A stretch of DNA of 37,348 bases from Reyranella sp. Its GTDB lineage: Bacteria; Pseudomonadota; Alphaproteobacteria; Reyranellales; Reyranellaceae. Each line of letters starts with the position of its first letter. Position 1 is the stretch's first letter. The position numbers and the translations under genes were made by a program. The DNA is taken from positions 1 to 37,348 of the forward strand of contig JALHMO010000064.1 in NCBI GenBank assembly GCA_022844015.1, read 5' to 3'. Below the pieces are notes generated by a model. It was not told the DNA's origin, did not search any database, and saw nothing but the letters and a program-made list of their open reading frames with translations. Below, piece after piece: positions 1 through 8,392 of this stretch.

Positions 1-1
1 C

Positions 2-124
2 AATCCCGAGCACGCGATCCGCATCGCGCTGGGCGCCGCGCGCAGCCGCGCCGACCTTTTGGCCGCACTCGATCTGCTGACGACAGCGTTGAAATCGCCG
101 GCCTATGCACAACGTATCGTGTGA
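2..124 (+). CDS. C-terminal end of a probable MocR/GntR-type PLP-dependent regulator (partial)
   Basis: An open frame enters from the left edge and ends at TGA 122-124, giving the last 40 residues of a protein. The segment RIALGAARSRADLLAALDLL resembles the final strand and helix of fold-type I aminotransferase domains, as found at the C-terminus of MocR/PdxR-like GntR regulators. Such regulators join an N-terminal winged helix to an aminotransferase-like domain. Only the tail is visible, so the DNA-binding part cannot be checked and a plain aminotransferase is equally possible. It reads toward cydAB, but a palindromic repeat separates them and I see no proof of co-transcription. Confidence 0.5.
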   Translation, partial: NPEHAIRIALGAARSRADLLAALDLLTTALKSPAYAQRIV

Positions 125-136
125 GTGGCCTCATGG

Positions 137-218
137 CTGGGAGCGCGCCACTCCGATGGAGCTCATGGGTTCTGCGATGATCGAAAGGAAGAGCGCCATC
201 GGAGTGGCGCGCTCCCAG
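137..218. repeat. Palindromic intergenic repeat, family 1 (GGGAGCGCGCCACTCC)
   Basis: Arms 137-164 and 191-218 are inverted copies matching at 27 of 28 positions around a 26-base loop. The core GGGAGCGCGCCACTCC recurs at 23201-23310 and 31537-31636. It lies between the partial upstream gene and cydA and would form a strong hairpin in RNA. Confidence 0.9.
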
Positions 219-252
219 CGGAAGAGCTTGTTCTCTGTCGGAGCACGTCGCC

Positions 253-1671
253 ATGCTCGAGTCCCTCGACGCCACCCTGCTGGCCCGCCTGCAGTTCGCC
301 TTCACCGTCTCGTTCCATTTCATCTTCCCGTCCTTCTCGATCGGGCTGGCGAGCTATCTCGCCGTGCTCGAGGCGCTGTGGCTGTGGACGGGCCGGCACG
401 TCTATATCGACCTGTTCCGTTACTGGCTGAAGATCTTCGCCCTCGTCTTCGGCATGGGCGTGGTGTCGGGCATCGTGATGTCCTACCAGTTCGGCACCAA
501 CTGGTCGGTGTTCTCCGACAAGGCCGGGCCGGTGATCGGCCCGCTGATGGCCTACGAGGTGCTGACGGCGTTCTTCCTCGAGGCGGGCTTCCTGGGCGTC
601 ATGCTGTTCGGCATGAACCGGGTGGGCCGTGGCCTGCATTTCGTGGCCACGCTCGCCGTCGCGGTCGGCACCTTCATCTCGGCCTTCTGGATCCTGTCGG
701 CCAACAGCTGGATGCACACGCCGGCGGGTTTCGCGACCAGCGATGCCGGCCAGTTCGTGCCGGTCGACTGGCTCGCCATCATCTTCAATCCGTCGTTTCC
801 CTATCGCCTGGTGCATACCGTGCTGGCGGCCTACCTGACGACGGCGCTGGTCGTCGGCGCGGTCGGCGCCTGGCATCTCCTGCGCGAGCGCGCCAACGAA
901 GGCGTGCGCACCATGTTCTCAATGGCGATGGGGATGATCACCGTGGTCGCGCCGTTGCAGATCCTGGCCGGCGACCAGCACGGGCTGAACACGCTCGAGC
1001 ACCAGCCGGTCAAGGTCATGGCCATGGAAGGCCATTTCAGGAGCTACCCCGACGGCGCGCCGCTGGTGCTGCTCGGCTGGCCGGACCAGGCGGCCGGCGA
1101 GATGCGCTACGCGATCGAGATCCCGAAGGCCTCGTCGCTGATCCTGAAGCACGCGCTCGATGCGCCGCTGCAAGGGCTCGATTCGGTCGAGCGCAAGGAC
1201 TGGCCGCCGGTCGCCATCGTGTTCTGGTCGTTCCGGATCATGGTCGGGATGGGCCTGCTGATGCTGGCGCTGGCCGCCTTCAGCCTGCTGGCACGGCTGA
1301 AACGCCGGCTGTTCGACTGGAAGCTGCTGCATCTCTGCGCGCTGGCGATGGGGCCGGCAGGCTTCGTCGCCGTGATCGCCGGCTGGGTGACGACGGAGGT
1401 CGGCCGCCAGCCGTTCACGGTGCATGGCCTGCTGCGCACCGCCGACTCCGTCTCGCCGCTGCAGGCGCCGGCGGTGGCGGCATCGCTCGCGGCCTTTGTC
1501 GTCGTCTACTTCATCGTGTTCGGCGCCGGCGTCTATTACATCCTGCGGCTGATGAGTCAGTCGCCGCATCGCGGAGAGGCCGGGCCGGAGCGCGACCAGC
1601 CGGTGCGCGCCGCCGGCATCACGCCCGCGCCAGCCATCGCCGACCCGGTGGCACCGAAGGGAGGGATCTGA
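253..1671 (+). CDS. cydA: Cytochrome bd-type quinol oxidase subunit I (cyanide-insensitive type)
   Basis: This is the haem-bearing, quinol-oxidising subunit of a bd-type terminal oxidase in the inner membrane, which reduces oxygen to water without pumping protons. The 472-residue product has the family N-terminus with a haem-ligand candidate His22 (SFHFIFPS), the FPYRLVHTVLAAY segment with a second conserved His, the quinol-binding stretch GDQHGLNTLEHQPVK and the GRQPFTVHGLLRT motif. The loop after the quinol motif is short, and GRQPFTV is typical of the CIO/short Q-loop group. The protein is nearly all hydrophobic helices with a polar C-terminal tail. ATG 253 directly begins the conserved MLESLDATLLARLQFAFT sequence. 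The stop is 2 bases before cydB, so the two are co-transcribed. The symbol cioA would also fit. Confidence 0.95.
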   Translation: MLESLDATLLARLQFAFTVSFHFIFPSFSIGLASYLAVLEALWLWTGRHVYIDLFRYWLKIFALVFGMGVVSGIVMSYQFGTNWSVFSDKAGPVIGPLMAYEVLTAFFLEAGFLGVMLFGMNRVGRGLHFVATLAVAVGTFISAFWILSANSWMHTPAGFATSDAGQFVPVDWLAIIFNPSFPYRLVHTVLAAYLTTALVVGAVGAWHLLRERANEGVRTMFSMAMGMITVVAPLQILAGDQHGLNTLEHQPVKVMAMEGHFRSYPDGAPLVLLGWPDQAAGEMRYAIEIPKASSLILKHALDAPLQGLDSVERKDWPPVAIVFWSFRIMVGMGLLMLALAAFSLLARLKRRLFDWKLLHLCALAMGPAGFVAVIAGWVTTEVGRQPFTVHGLLRTADSVSPLQAPAVAASLAAFVVVYFIVFGAGVYYILRLMSQSPHRGEAGPERDQPVRAAGITPAPAIADPVAPKGGI

Positions 1672-1673
1672 CC

Positions 1674-2678
1674 ATGCCCGCCTTCGACCTGCCGACGGTG
1701 TGGGCGTTCATCATCGCCTTCGCGATCTTCGCCTATGTCGTGATGGACGGCTTCGACCTCGGCATCGGCATCCTGTTCCCGACCCTTCCCGCGGGGCGCG
1801 AGCGCGACAGTGCCATGAACTCGATCGCCCCGGTCTGGGACGGCAACGAGACCTGGCTGGTGCTGGGCGGGGGCGGCCTGCTGGCGGCGTTCCCGCTCGC
1901 CTACGCGACGATCCTGTCGGCGCTCTACGCGCCGATCGTCGCCATGCTGCTGGCCTTGATCTTCCGCGGCGTCGCCTTCGAGTTCCGCTGGCGCGATCCC
2001 CGCCATCGCGCGGCGTGGGACGCCGCGTTCAGCCTGGGCTCGGTGGTCGCGGCCCTGGCGCAGGGCATCACGCTCGGCGCGCTGCTGCAGGGCATCGCCG
2101 TCGACAGCCGGGTCTATGTCGGCGGCTGGTTCGACTGGCTGACGCCGTTCAGTGTGCTGGTCGGCGTCAGCCTTGCCTGCGGCTACGCGCTGCTCGGCGC
2201 CACCTGGCTGATCATGAAAAGCGAGGGCACCCTGCAGGACCGCTGCTACCGTCTCGCCTTCGGCCTCGCCATCGGCACCATCGTCGCCATCGCGGCGGTG
2301 AGCGCGGCGACGCCACTCCTGAGCGACCTCTATTGGAAACGCTGGTTCGCCTGGCCCCAGGTCCTGTTCACCGCGCAGGTGCCGCTGCTGGTCGCCATCG
2401 CCACGGCAGTGCTCTTCGCGAGCCTGGCGCGCCGCCATCACGTCACGCCGTTCCTGGCGACCCTGATCGTCTTCACGCTGAGCCTGGCCGGCCTCGGCGT
2501 CAGCCTGTTCCCCTATGTCGTGCCACCCGATATCTCGATCTGGGACGCCGCGGCGCCCTCCGCGAGCCTCGCCTTCATGCTGCCCGGCGTGCTGGTGCTG
2601 GTGCCCATCATCCTCGCCTACACCGCGTGGTCCTACTGGGTGTTCCGCGGCAAGACCGGCCATGAAGGTTATCACTGA
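1674..2678 (+). CDS. cydB: Cytochrome bd-type quinol oxidase subunit II
   Basis: This is the second integral membrane subunit of the bd oxidase, 334 residues, which stabilises the haem-bearing subunit. Family signatures are visible: the N-terminal helix followed by MDGFDLGIGILFP, then the conserved APVWDGNETWLVLGGGGLLAAFP segment in two parts, and RGVAFEFRWR at the end of the third helix. ATG 1674 lies 2 bases after the cydA stop. GGGAGG at 1660-1665, inside the end of cydA, acts as the ribosome binding site. The longer open frame in this phase starts at 105 antisense to sense of nothing real and simply reads through cydA in the wrong phase. The stop overlaps the start of the small downstream gene. 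Confidence 0.95.
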   Translation: MPAFDLPTVWAFIIAFAIFAYVVMDGFDLGIGILFPTLPAGRERDSAMNSIAPVWDGNETWLVLGGGGLLAAFPLAYATILSALYAPIVAMLLALIFRGVAFEFRWRDPRHRAAWDAAFSLGSVVAALAQGITLGALLQGIAVDSRVYVGGWFDWLTPFSVLVGVSLACGYALLGATWLIMKSEGTLQDRCYRLAFGLAIGTIVAIAAVSAATPLLSDLYWKRWFAWPQVLFTAQVPLLVAIATAVLFASLARRHHVTPFLATLIVFTLSLAGLGVSLFPYVVPPDISIWDAAAPSASLAFMLPGVLVLVPIILAYTAWSYWVFRGKTGHEGYH

Positions 2679-2800
2679 TGAGGCCGCTGCCGACCATGCC
2701 CAAGCCGCGCCAGTGGCTGTGGTTCGTCGTCCTGTGGGCCGCGGGCGTCGGCGTGACCGCGCTGGTCGGCTACGCGATCAGGCTCTGGCTCGGGGCGTAG
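2678..2800 (+). CDS. DUF2474-like small membrane protein of the bd oxidase operon
   Basis: A 40-residue protein begins at ATG 2678, whose A is also the last base of the cydB stop (ATGA overlap), and ends at TAG 2798-2800. It starts MRPLPTMPKPRQWLWFVV and then forms one hydrophobic helix (about residues 13-39) with Arg35 near its far end. Small single-helix DUF2474 proteins follow cydAB/cioAB in many proteobacteria, and comparable peptides such as CydX stabilise the oxidase; that role here is inferred. The overlap argues for translational coupling to cydB. It is short enough to be missed by automatic gene calling. A second in-frame ATG at 2696 would give a 34-residue version. Confidence 0.8.
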   Translation: MRPLPTMPKPRQWLWFVVLWAAGVGVTALVGYAIRLWLGA

Positions 2801-2828
2801 GGAGCCAGCCGGACGAGCGACGGCCCGG

Positions 2829-4055
2829 TCAGGGCGTGCGCAGCGTCGGATGGCGCTGCAGGGCCAGCCACAGGACTGCGCCGAAGCTCACCATCACGAG
2901 CACGATCGACGTCCAGTTGAGGGCGATCCAGCCGATCTCCTGCTGCAGGAAGCCGGCCAGGAAGCTCGTGGCGGCGGTGGTGCCGAAGATCAGGAAGTCG
3001 TTCAGCGCCTGCGCCTTGCCGCGCTCGGACGGCCGGTAGCAGGTCGTCACGAGCGCAGTGGCGCCGACGAACAGGAAGTTCCAGCCGACGCCGTTCAGCG
3101 CCAGCGAGATCCGGAAGTGCCAGGCGCTCATGCCCATCAGGGCGACCACAACGCCCGCCAGCAGGATCGCCGAGCCGGCGGCCATCACCTTCACGATGCC
3201 GAACCGCATGATCAGGCTGCCGGTGAAGAACGACGGCGCATACATGCCCAGCACATGCAGGAAGATGACCCACGGCGGCTCCGTCGCCGGCAGGCCGCAG
3301 CCGACGATTGCGAGCGGCGAGGAGCTCATCAGGAACATCATCGTCGCCCACGACGCCATCCCGGCGATCACGGCGGCGGCGAAGCGCGGCTGGACGGCGA
3401 TCACCCAGAGAGGCCTCTGGGTGCCTTCCACCGTTTGGGTCTCGTGCACCGCCGGGAAGCGGATGAAGCCCATGATGCAGAAGACCACCAGGTGGATCGC
3501 GACCATGGCGATGTAGGTGCCGAGGTAGATCGGCATCAGCACGTCGAAGGTCGTGCGCGCCAGGACCGCGCCGAGCGTGCCCGCAACCACACCGCCCGCC
3601 GTGACCCACGAGATGGCGCGCGCGCGATAGCTCGGCGGCGCCAGCTCGACCGCGGCGAAGCGGTACATCTGCAGGCTGGCGACGGCGTAGCCCAGCAACA
3701 CGCCGCCGGCGCACATCAGCACGAAGCTCGACATGTAGAGGCCGAGCCCGCCGAGGCCGGCGCCGACCATGCCGAACACCGAGCCGATGCGAAAGCCGAA
3801 GCCGCGGCCGCGGCGCATCATGAGCGCCGCCGCCGGGAACACGAAGAGCATGACGCCGAGATGCTGCAGCGTCGCCGGCAGGGTCGCCAGCTCACGTTGG
3901 GGAAAGAAGGTGATCACCGACAGCGCGGTGACGCTCAGCATGATCACGTTGCCGGCCTGACCGATCGCCTGGCAGCAGGTCAGGAGGAAAAGATTCCGCC
4001 GACTTTCGGCGCTGAGCGCCGAGGCCTCGGCAGAGCGGACTGACATGCGATCCAC
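2829..4055 (-). CDS. MFS-family transporter
   Basis: A 408-residue polytopic membrane protein with about twelve hydrophobic segments and the major facilitator layout: a basic loop after the second helix (MMRRGRGFGFRIG) and a second half beginning near residue 215 after a polar central loop (HETQTVEGTQRP). The substrate cannot be deduced. It is convergent with the cyd operon, with only 28 bases between the stops. The start at 4055 (MDRMSVRSAEAS) has an internal alternative Met at residue 4. No strong ribosome binding site separates the two. The neighbouring minus-strand TIR gene ends 162 bases upstream, so a shared transcript is possible but not shown. Confidence 0.85.
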   Translation of the reverse strand: MDRMSVRSAEASALSAESRRNLFLLTCCQAIGQAGNVIMLSVTALSVITFFPQRELATLPATLQHLGVMLFVFPAAALMMRRGRGFGFRIGSVFGMVGAGLGGLGLYMSSFVLMCAGGVLLGYAVASLQMYRFAAVELAPPSYRARAISWVTAGGVVAGTLGAVLARTTFDVLMPIYLGTYIAMVAIHLVVFCIMGFIRFPAVHETQTVEGTQRPLWVIAVQPRFAAAVIAGMASWATMMFLMSSSPLAIVGCGLPATEPPWVIFLHVLGMYAPSFFTGSLIMRFGIVKVMAAGSAILLAGVVVALMGMSAWHFRISLALNGVGWNFLFVGATALVTTCYRPSERGKAQALNDFLIFGTTAATSFLAGFLQQEIGWIALNWTSIVLVMVSFGAVLWLALQRHPTLRTP

Positions 4056-4217
4056 CTTAGGCGCGTCGCGCGATCCTGCAATGCGCTCGGGCCAGGCGCG
4101 CTCGCTGCTCGAAAGGAGGAGACTCCTCGCGCCGCCGAAGCTCGTGCCGGCGTCCTGTCCGCTCGGCTGCCGGCGCGGGGCGAGCGCTACGGCATCGTGA
4201 CCTTCTCGCGGCCGGCT

Positions 4218-5360
4218 TTACCGTCCGAGCGAGGCCACGACCGTGCTCGCCGCCTCGGCGATCTTCGCCGTGTCGCTCGTCCGGCAGTCGGCGTAGTTCA
4301 GCAGACGCATGTAGGTCGGAAGGGCGGCGTCGCGCACCAGGATCGGGAACAGCGGCGCGTCGGTCTCCCGGCGTCGCATCCAGGCGATGTTGAACTCGTC
4401 CTTGCACACCTTCGACTGCAGGAAGTCCGGCGAATAGAGCACGGCGGTGGACCGGCAGGCCTCCAACGCATCGAATATCTCTTGCTGCCAGGCCGCTCCC
4501 AGGTCGAGCGCGTGCCGGTCCATGAACACGCTGAGCTTCGCGTTCGTGAGGCAATCGTAGAGGTGCTGGGCCGCCGCCTCGTCCTTCCGCGAATAACTGA
4601 TGAAGACGTCGTAGGCCTGCGCCGGCAGGCCCGGCAGCGAGACGGATTGCGACGTGGCCTCCAGCCCGACGCTGTAATCAGCCGGCGACACCTGGCGGAA
4701 ATGCTCGAGGCTGTAGCCGCCGATACGGGCTCTTGGCCGCTCGGGCCCGTCGACCGTCGCCGGCCGCGGCCGGCCGGAGGCCAGACGCTGAGCTTCGCTG
4801 ACGAACAGCTCCTCGAGCTCGTCCTGCTCTGCGCCGGGCCGCATGACGATCTTGACGGTCTCGACGGGGAAGCCCCGCACCAGCCAGTTGAATGCGGCCT
4901 CGAGCAGCGCCTGGAGCATCTCCTCGGCCGACTGGCGCTGATCGCCCGACGCCAGGATCGGCGTGGCGACCGACCTGATGCTCGGAGGCGCGAAAGCGAA
5001 CGGGGCCAGCGCCTGGAAGACCTCGCCGACGAGCTCTGCCGCCCGGCCGCGCCGCAGCGGCTCGAAGCACAGGATACGCGAGAAGTTGAGTTCCAGCCGC
5101 GGGTCGATCGGCTTGGAGAGCCAGCATGCGAAGCTCTCGGTGAGGTCTTCCGCCCGGTCTTCGGCCAGCGCCTGCACGCTCAGGCCGCGCCTGCCCAGGG
5201 CGCCGACGAGCGAGTTGGCCGTCGGCTGGTAGTCGTTCGGGAAGGCAGAGATGATCAGGATGTCGACGGCGTGCTCCGGCGGTATCGCCGACAGGTCACC
5301 GACGAGGAGATCGATCTTCTTGCTGCTCCCCGGTATCTCCAAGCGGCGCAACAGTTTCAT
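4218..5360 (-). CDS. TIR-domain protein with macro-like N-terminal domain
   Basis: A soluble protein of 380 residues with two domains. Residues 249-376 are a TIR domain: YDVFISYSRKDE at 250-261, FMDRHALDLGAAWQQEI at 279-295, and SKVCKDEF at 316-323. Glu322 sits where bacterial NAD-cleaving TIR domains have their catalytic glutamate. Residues about 16-175 form an alpha/beta region (KIDLLVGDLSAIPPE, VDILIISAF, SVATPILASGD, then a helix and VKIVM) that resembles macro or SLOG-type nucleotide-binding domains; I infer this from the pattern only. Start ATG 5360 follows GGAGAG at a good distance, and the open frame upstream is low-complexity. TIR plus a nucleotide-sensing domain is typical of anti-phage or cell-signalling proteins. 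No Thoeris partner or other defence gene is adjacent, so it may act alone. Confidence 0.8.
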   Translation of the reverse strand: MKLLRRLEIPGSSKKIDLLVGDLSAIPPEHAVDILIISAFPNDYQPTANSLVGALGRRGLSVQALAEDRAEDLTESFACWLSKPIDPRLELNFSRILCFEPLRRGRAAELVGEVFQALAPFAFAPPSIRSVATPILASGDQRQSAEEMLQALLEAAFNWLVRGFPVETVKIVMRPGAEQDELEELFVSEAQRLASGRPRPATVDGPERPRARIGGYSLEHFRQVSPADYSVGLEATSQSVSLPGLPAQAYDVFISYSRKDEAAAQHLYDCLTNAKLSVFMDRHALDLGAAWQQEIFDALEACRSTAVLYSPDFLQSKVCKDEFNIAWMRRRETDAPLFPILVRDAALPTYMRLLNYADCRTSDTAKIAEAASTVVASLGR

Positions 5361-5540
5361 TCGAGCTCTCCGATGCCGCCGATGCCGGGAGGGTGGCAAA
5401 TCCGCTGCCTTCGTGCAATCGCCGGCTGGCGGCCGGAAGCACCGGATGTGCGCCAGCCAGCCCCGGGCCGGACCCGGGATGAAACTGCAACCGGTTGCCG
5501 GGCGGGCATCACCCCGACGTTGCAATCGCCGGCGTCGGGC

Positions 5541-5894
5541 CTACGTCGTCCGGCGCACCGGCCGGCAATTGAAGGCGAGGGGCCGTTGGTTGCCGGCGTC
5601 GCGCAAAGCGGCCAGGTCGTCGCGGCCGATCCATTCGTTGCCGGCATCGACGTAGCGGAAGCCGCTGCCGGTCGCCTGGTACTCCATGCGCCAGGTGCGG
5701 CCGTCGAACGTCACCGAGGCGCGGTTCTTTGCATAGACCACCGACACCTCCTTGCGGCCGTCGCACAGATAGGCGATGCCGGCCGGCCTGGGATCATCGG
5801 GCGACGGGCGCGCGATCAGGTTCGTGGCCGGCTGCTGCTGCTGGGGGGCGCAGGCGGCCAGCAGGGCCAAGACGACAATCGACAGGCGCTTCAT
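5541..5894 (-). CDS. MliC-like lipoprotein (C-type lysozyme inhibitor family)
   Basis: A 117-residue lipoprotein. The signal MKRLSIVVLALLAAC ends in a lipobox (LAAC, Cys15), followed by a glutamine-rich spacer. The mature part has the MliC pattern: YLCDGRKEVSVVYAKNRASV, a short ...DGRTWRM strand, SGFRYVDAGNEWIG, then a final Cys (FNCRPV) able to pair with the first Cys of the domain. MliC proteins sit in the outer or inner membrane facing the periplasm and block C-type lysozyme. Start ATG 5894 is set by GGAGG about 10 bases upstream. It is on the same strand as the TIR gene, 180 bases upstream of that gene's start. The lysozyme-binding loop (SGxRY) is present. Confidence 0.75.
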   Translation of the reverse strand: MKRLSIVVLALLAACAPQQQQPATNLIARPSPDDPRPAGIAYLCDGRKEVSVVYAKNRASVTFDGRTWRMEYQATGSGFRYVDAGNEWIGRDDLAALRDAGNQRPLAFNCRPVRRTT

Positions 5895-6027
5895 CGTGCG
5901 CTTTCCTCCATCCGTCGGAGCACATGCCGGTCGAACGGGATGTGCCTGCTGCAACAGCCGACCCCGGTGCGAAGAAGATTGGACCAGCTTACGGCTTTCA
6001 CCGGGTCGGGCAAACCGAGGAGAGGAT

Positions 6028-6831
6028 ATGCCGCAATTCAGGCTGCGCGATGGCGCCGAACTCTACTACGAGACGCACGGCAGCGGGCCGCCGCTGTTCC
6101 TGGTGGCGGGCCTGGGCGGCGACGGCCGTTTCTGGGCCGCCCATGTCGAGGAGCTGTCGCGGCATTTCACCGTGACCGTGCACGATCATCGCGGCACCGG
6201 GCGCAGCACGCTCTCCCGTGTCGACTACAGCGTCGCCCAGATGGCCGACGACGCGCGGCAGCTGATCGAGGGGCTGGGCTACGACAGGGTCCATTGGTGC
6301 GGCCACTCGACCGGCGGGGCGATGGGCCAGGTTCTGGCGATCGGGCACGGCAGTCGCATCGACCGCCTGGTGCTGAGCGCAACCTGGGGCAAGACCGACG
6401 CCTATTTCCGCCGCCTGTTCGAGAACCGCGCCCAGGTGCTGCGCGAGCTCGGCCCGCTGGCCTACACGCGATCGAGCGCGCTGGTGCTGCACATGCCGTC
6501 GTGGGTGCGCGACCACGATGCCGAGCTGGCGGCGATCGAGGCCAAGGCGCACGAGACGATCCCGATTCCCGAGATCGTGCTGTCGCGCATCGCCGCCATC
6601 TCGGCGCACGATCAGCGCGACCGCCTGCCAGCGATACGCTCGCCGACGCTGGCGATCTGCGCCCGCGACGACGCCGTGACGCCGCTCTACTTCACCGAGG
6701 AGCTGGTCCGCCTGATCCCGGGTGCGCGTGCCCATGTGCTGGAGAACGGCGGCCACTTTTATCCGAACGTGCACGGCGCCGAGTTTCGGCGTGTAATGAC
6801 CTCTTTCCTGCTGGAGCCCCGAACCTCATGA
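6028..6831 (+). CDS. Alpha/beta hydrolase
   Basis: A cytoplasmic hydrolase of 267 residues with the full catalytic triad visible: nucleophile Ser94 in CGHSTGG, an acid in ICARDDAVTP and a histidine in ENGGHFYPN. The oxyanion region is VAGLGGDGRFW. The overall layout is like 3-oxoadipate enol-lactone hydrolase or RutD-type carbon-carbon and ester hydrolases; the substrate is unknown. Start ATG 6028 follows GAGGAGAGGAT, so the longer frame back to 5776 is not used. Its stop overlaps the next start (ATGA at 6828-6831), so it is translationally coupled to the M20 amidohydrolase. The pair may act in sequence on an amide or ester conjugate. Confidence 0.88.
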   Translation: MPQFRLRDGAELYYETHGSGPPLFLVAGLGGDGRFWAAHVEELSRHFTVTVHDHRGTGRSTLSRVDYSVAQMADDARQLIEGLGYDRVHWCGHSTGGAMGQVLAIGHGSRIDRLVLSATWGKTDAYFRRLFENRAQVLRELGPLAYTRSSALVLHMPSWVRDHDAELAAIEAKAHETIPIPEIVLSRIAAISAHDQRDRLPAIRSPTLAICARDDAVTPLYFTEELVRLIPGARAHVLENGGHFYPNVHGAEFRRVMTSFLLEPRTS

Positions 6832-8003
6832 AGATCGAACCCGCGATTGCCGCCGCCACCGCCGAGCTCACCGCCATCCGGCGCGACATCCATGCCCATC
6901 CCGAGCTCGGCTTCGAGGAGGAGCGGACCGCCGAGATCGTCGCCGGCAAGCTGAAGGAGTGGGGCTGCGAGGTGACGACGGGCATCGGCAAGACCGGCGT
7001 CGTCGGCACCATCCGGGTCGGCAACAATCCGCGCGCCATCGGCCTGCGCGCCGACATGGACGCCCTGCCGATGGACGAGCACAACACCTTCGATCATCGC
7101 AGCCGGCACAAGGGCCGCATGCACGCCTGCGGCCATGACGGCCACACCACCATGCTGCTGGGCGCTGCGAAGTACCTGTCGGCGACGCGCAACTTCGACG
7201 GCACCGTCCATTTCATCTTCCAGCCTGCCGAGGAGGGCCGTGGCGGCGCCGAGGCGATGGTCGAGGACGGCCTGTTCGAGAAGTTCCCCTGCGAGGTGAT
7301 CTTCGGCATGCACAACCGGCCCAAGCTCGATGTCGGCAAGTTCGCCATCCGTTCGGGCCCGCAGATGGCCGGCGGCGGCCTGTTCGACATCAAGATAACC
7401 GGAAAGGGCGCGCACGGCGCGCGGCCGGAGACCGGCATCGACCCGGTGATCATCGCCACCCAGATCATCTCGGCGCTGCAGAGCGTGGTGTCGCGCAACG
7501 TGGCGCCGCTCGATTCGGCGGTGATCTCGGTCACCCAGATGCATGCCGGCGACGCCTACAACGTGATCCCGCAGGAGGCGGTGCTGCGCGGCACCATCCG
7601 CGCCTTCCGCAAGGAGACGATGGCGCTCGTCAAGGAGCGCATCGAGACGATCTCGACGGGCATCGCCCGGACGCTCGGCGGCAAGGCCGAGCCCGACGTG
7701 CGCGTCGTCTTCCCGCCGCTGGTCAACAACCGCGACGCGGTGAAGTTCATCGCCGACGTCGCGGCCGAGATCGTCGGCGAGGAGAACATGAACCGCGAGG
7801 GGCCGTACGTCATGGCCTCGGAGGATTTCTCCTACATGCTGGAGAAGGTGCCGGGCGCTTTCATCAACATCGGCAACGGCGGCGGCGAGGGCGGCTGCGA
7901 GGTGCACAACCCGGGCTACGATTTCAACGACGACATCATCACGCTGGGCGCCACTCTGTGGTCGCGCGTCGTCGAACGCCGGCTGGCCCGGGAAGCGCGC
8001 TAG
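6828..8003 (+). CDS. M20-family amidohydrolase (hippurate hydrolase-like)
   Basis: A 391-residue metallohydrolase of the M20D group, which removes acyl groups from N-acyl amino acids such as hippurate or from related amides. Metal-binding and catalytic segments are visible: RRDIHAHPELGFEE at 18-31, GLRADMDALP at 72-81, HACGHDGHTTMLLG at 99-112 (Cys101 and His103 as ligands) and QPAEEGRGG at 132-140. The dimerisation domain starts near residue 185 (GKGAHGARPETGIDP), and the C-terminal ligand is in MASEDFSYM. Start ATG 6828 overlaps the hydrolase stop. At its 3' end the TAG overlaps the stop of the convergent HPF-like gene. No signal peptide is present, so it should be cytoplasmic. Confidence 0.93.
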   Translation: MKIEPAIAAATAELTAIRRDIHAHPELGFEEERTAEIVAGKLKEWGCEVTTGIGKTGVVGTIRVGNNPRAIGLRADMDALPMDEHNTFDHRSRHKGRMHACGHDGHTTMLLGAAKYLSATRNFDGTVHFIFQPAEEGRGGAEAMVEDGLFEKFPCEVIFGMHNRPKLDVGKFAIRSGPQMAGGGLFDIKITGKGAHGARPETGIDPVIIATQIISALQSVVSRNVAPLDSAVISVTQMHAGDAYNVIPQEAVLRGTIRAFRKETMALVKERIETISTGIARTLGGKAEPDVRVVFPPLVNNRDAVKFIADVAAEIVGEENMNREGPYVMASEDFSYMLEKVPGAFINIGNGGGEGGCEVHNPGYDFNDDIITLGATLWSRVVERRLAREAR

Positions 8004-8392
8004 TCGCTCTTCTCCGGCGGCTGGTCGAGGTCGCGGTCGGCGCGCTTGTGCAAAGCCTTCACCTCGTGCCGCATGACCTTGGCGCGATCCTTCAGGCGGC
8101 GGCCCGCGCGCCGGAAGGCGTCGTGGACGGCGAACTGCGGGTCGGAGAAGCGCTCGTCGAGACCGGGCGTGCGATCGACGTCGACCGTCGTGCCGCCCGG
8201 CATCTTGATGTGGATCGCCACCTCGAAGAGGCCGCCGTTGCGACGGTTGCCGTCGGGCAGGCTGAACACGACATGGCACGCCGTCATGCGGCCGAAGAAC
8301 TGCTCGAGATGCCCGGCCTGCTCCTCGATCAGATGGCGGATGGCATCGCTGGAGGGTGTGTTCTGGAACGTGATCCTGAGCGGCGTGTGCAT
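8000..8392 (-). CDS. HPF/RaiA-like ribosome-associated protein
   Basis: A 130-residue protein similar to short hibernation-promoting factors, which bind the 30S decoding region and silence or store ribosomes. It shows the sigma-54 modulation/HPF fold pattern: a first strand and helix (RITFQNTPSSDAIRHLIEEQ, AGHLEQFFGRMTACHVVF), a strand pair with FEVAIHIKMPGG, then FAVHDAFRRAGRRLKDRAKV. The basic final helix (RHEVKALHKRADRD) would suit rRNA contact. Start ATG 8392 follows AAGGAGGGATC, a near-perfect ribosome binding site. It lacks the C-terminal dimerisation domain of long HPF. The stop overlaps that of the convergent M20 gene. Confidence 0.78.
   Translation of the reverse strand: MHTPLRITFQNTPSSDAIRHLIEEQAGHLEQFFGRMTACHVVFSLPDGNRRNGGLFEVAIHIKMPGGTTVDVDRTPGLDERFSDPQFAVHDAFRRAGRRLKDRAKVMRHEVKALHKRADRDLDQPPEKSD

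Noticed and set aside
1557..2675. A 372-codon minus-strand frame opposite cydB
   Set aside because: The composition (Gly, Arg, Asp, His, Gln-rich) is that of an antisense shadow, with no family pattern, and it mirrors a certain gene.
105..2678. An 857-codon open frame covering cydA and cydB
   Set aside because: Only its last 334 codons (from 1674) are protein-like; the rest is cydA read in the wrong phase. High GC makes long false frames common here.
4057..4554. A minus-strand frame between the MFS and TIR genes
   Set aside because: It overlaps the TIR coding part in another phase and has no domain. The real gap is about 160 bases with nothing I can name.
6759..8279. A 506-codon minus-strand frame opposite the M20 gene
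   Set aside because: It mirrors a clear metallohydrolase gene and has no recognisable domain.
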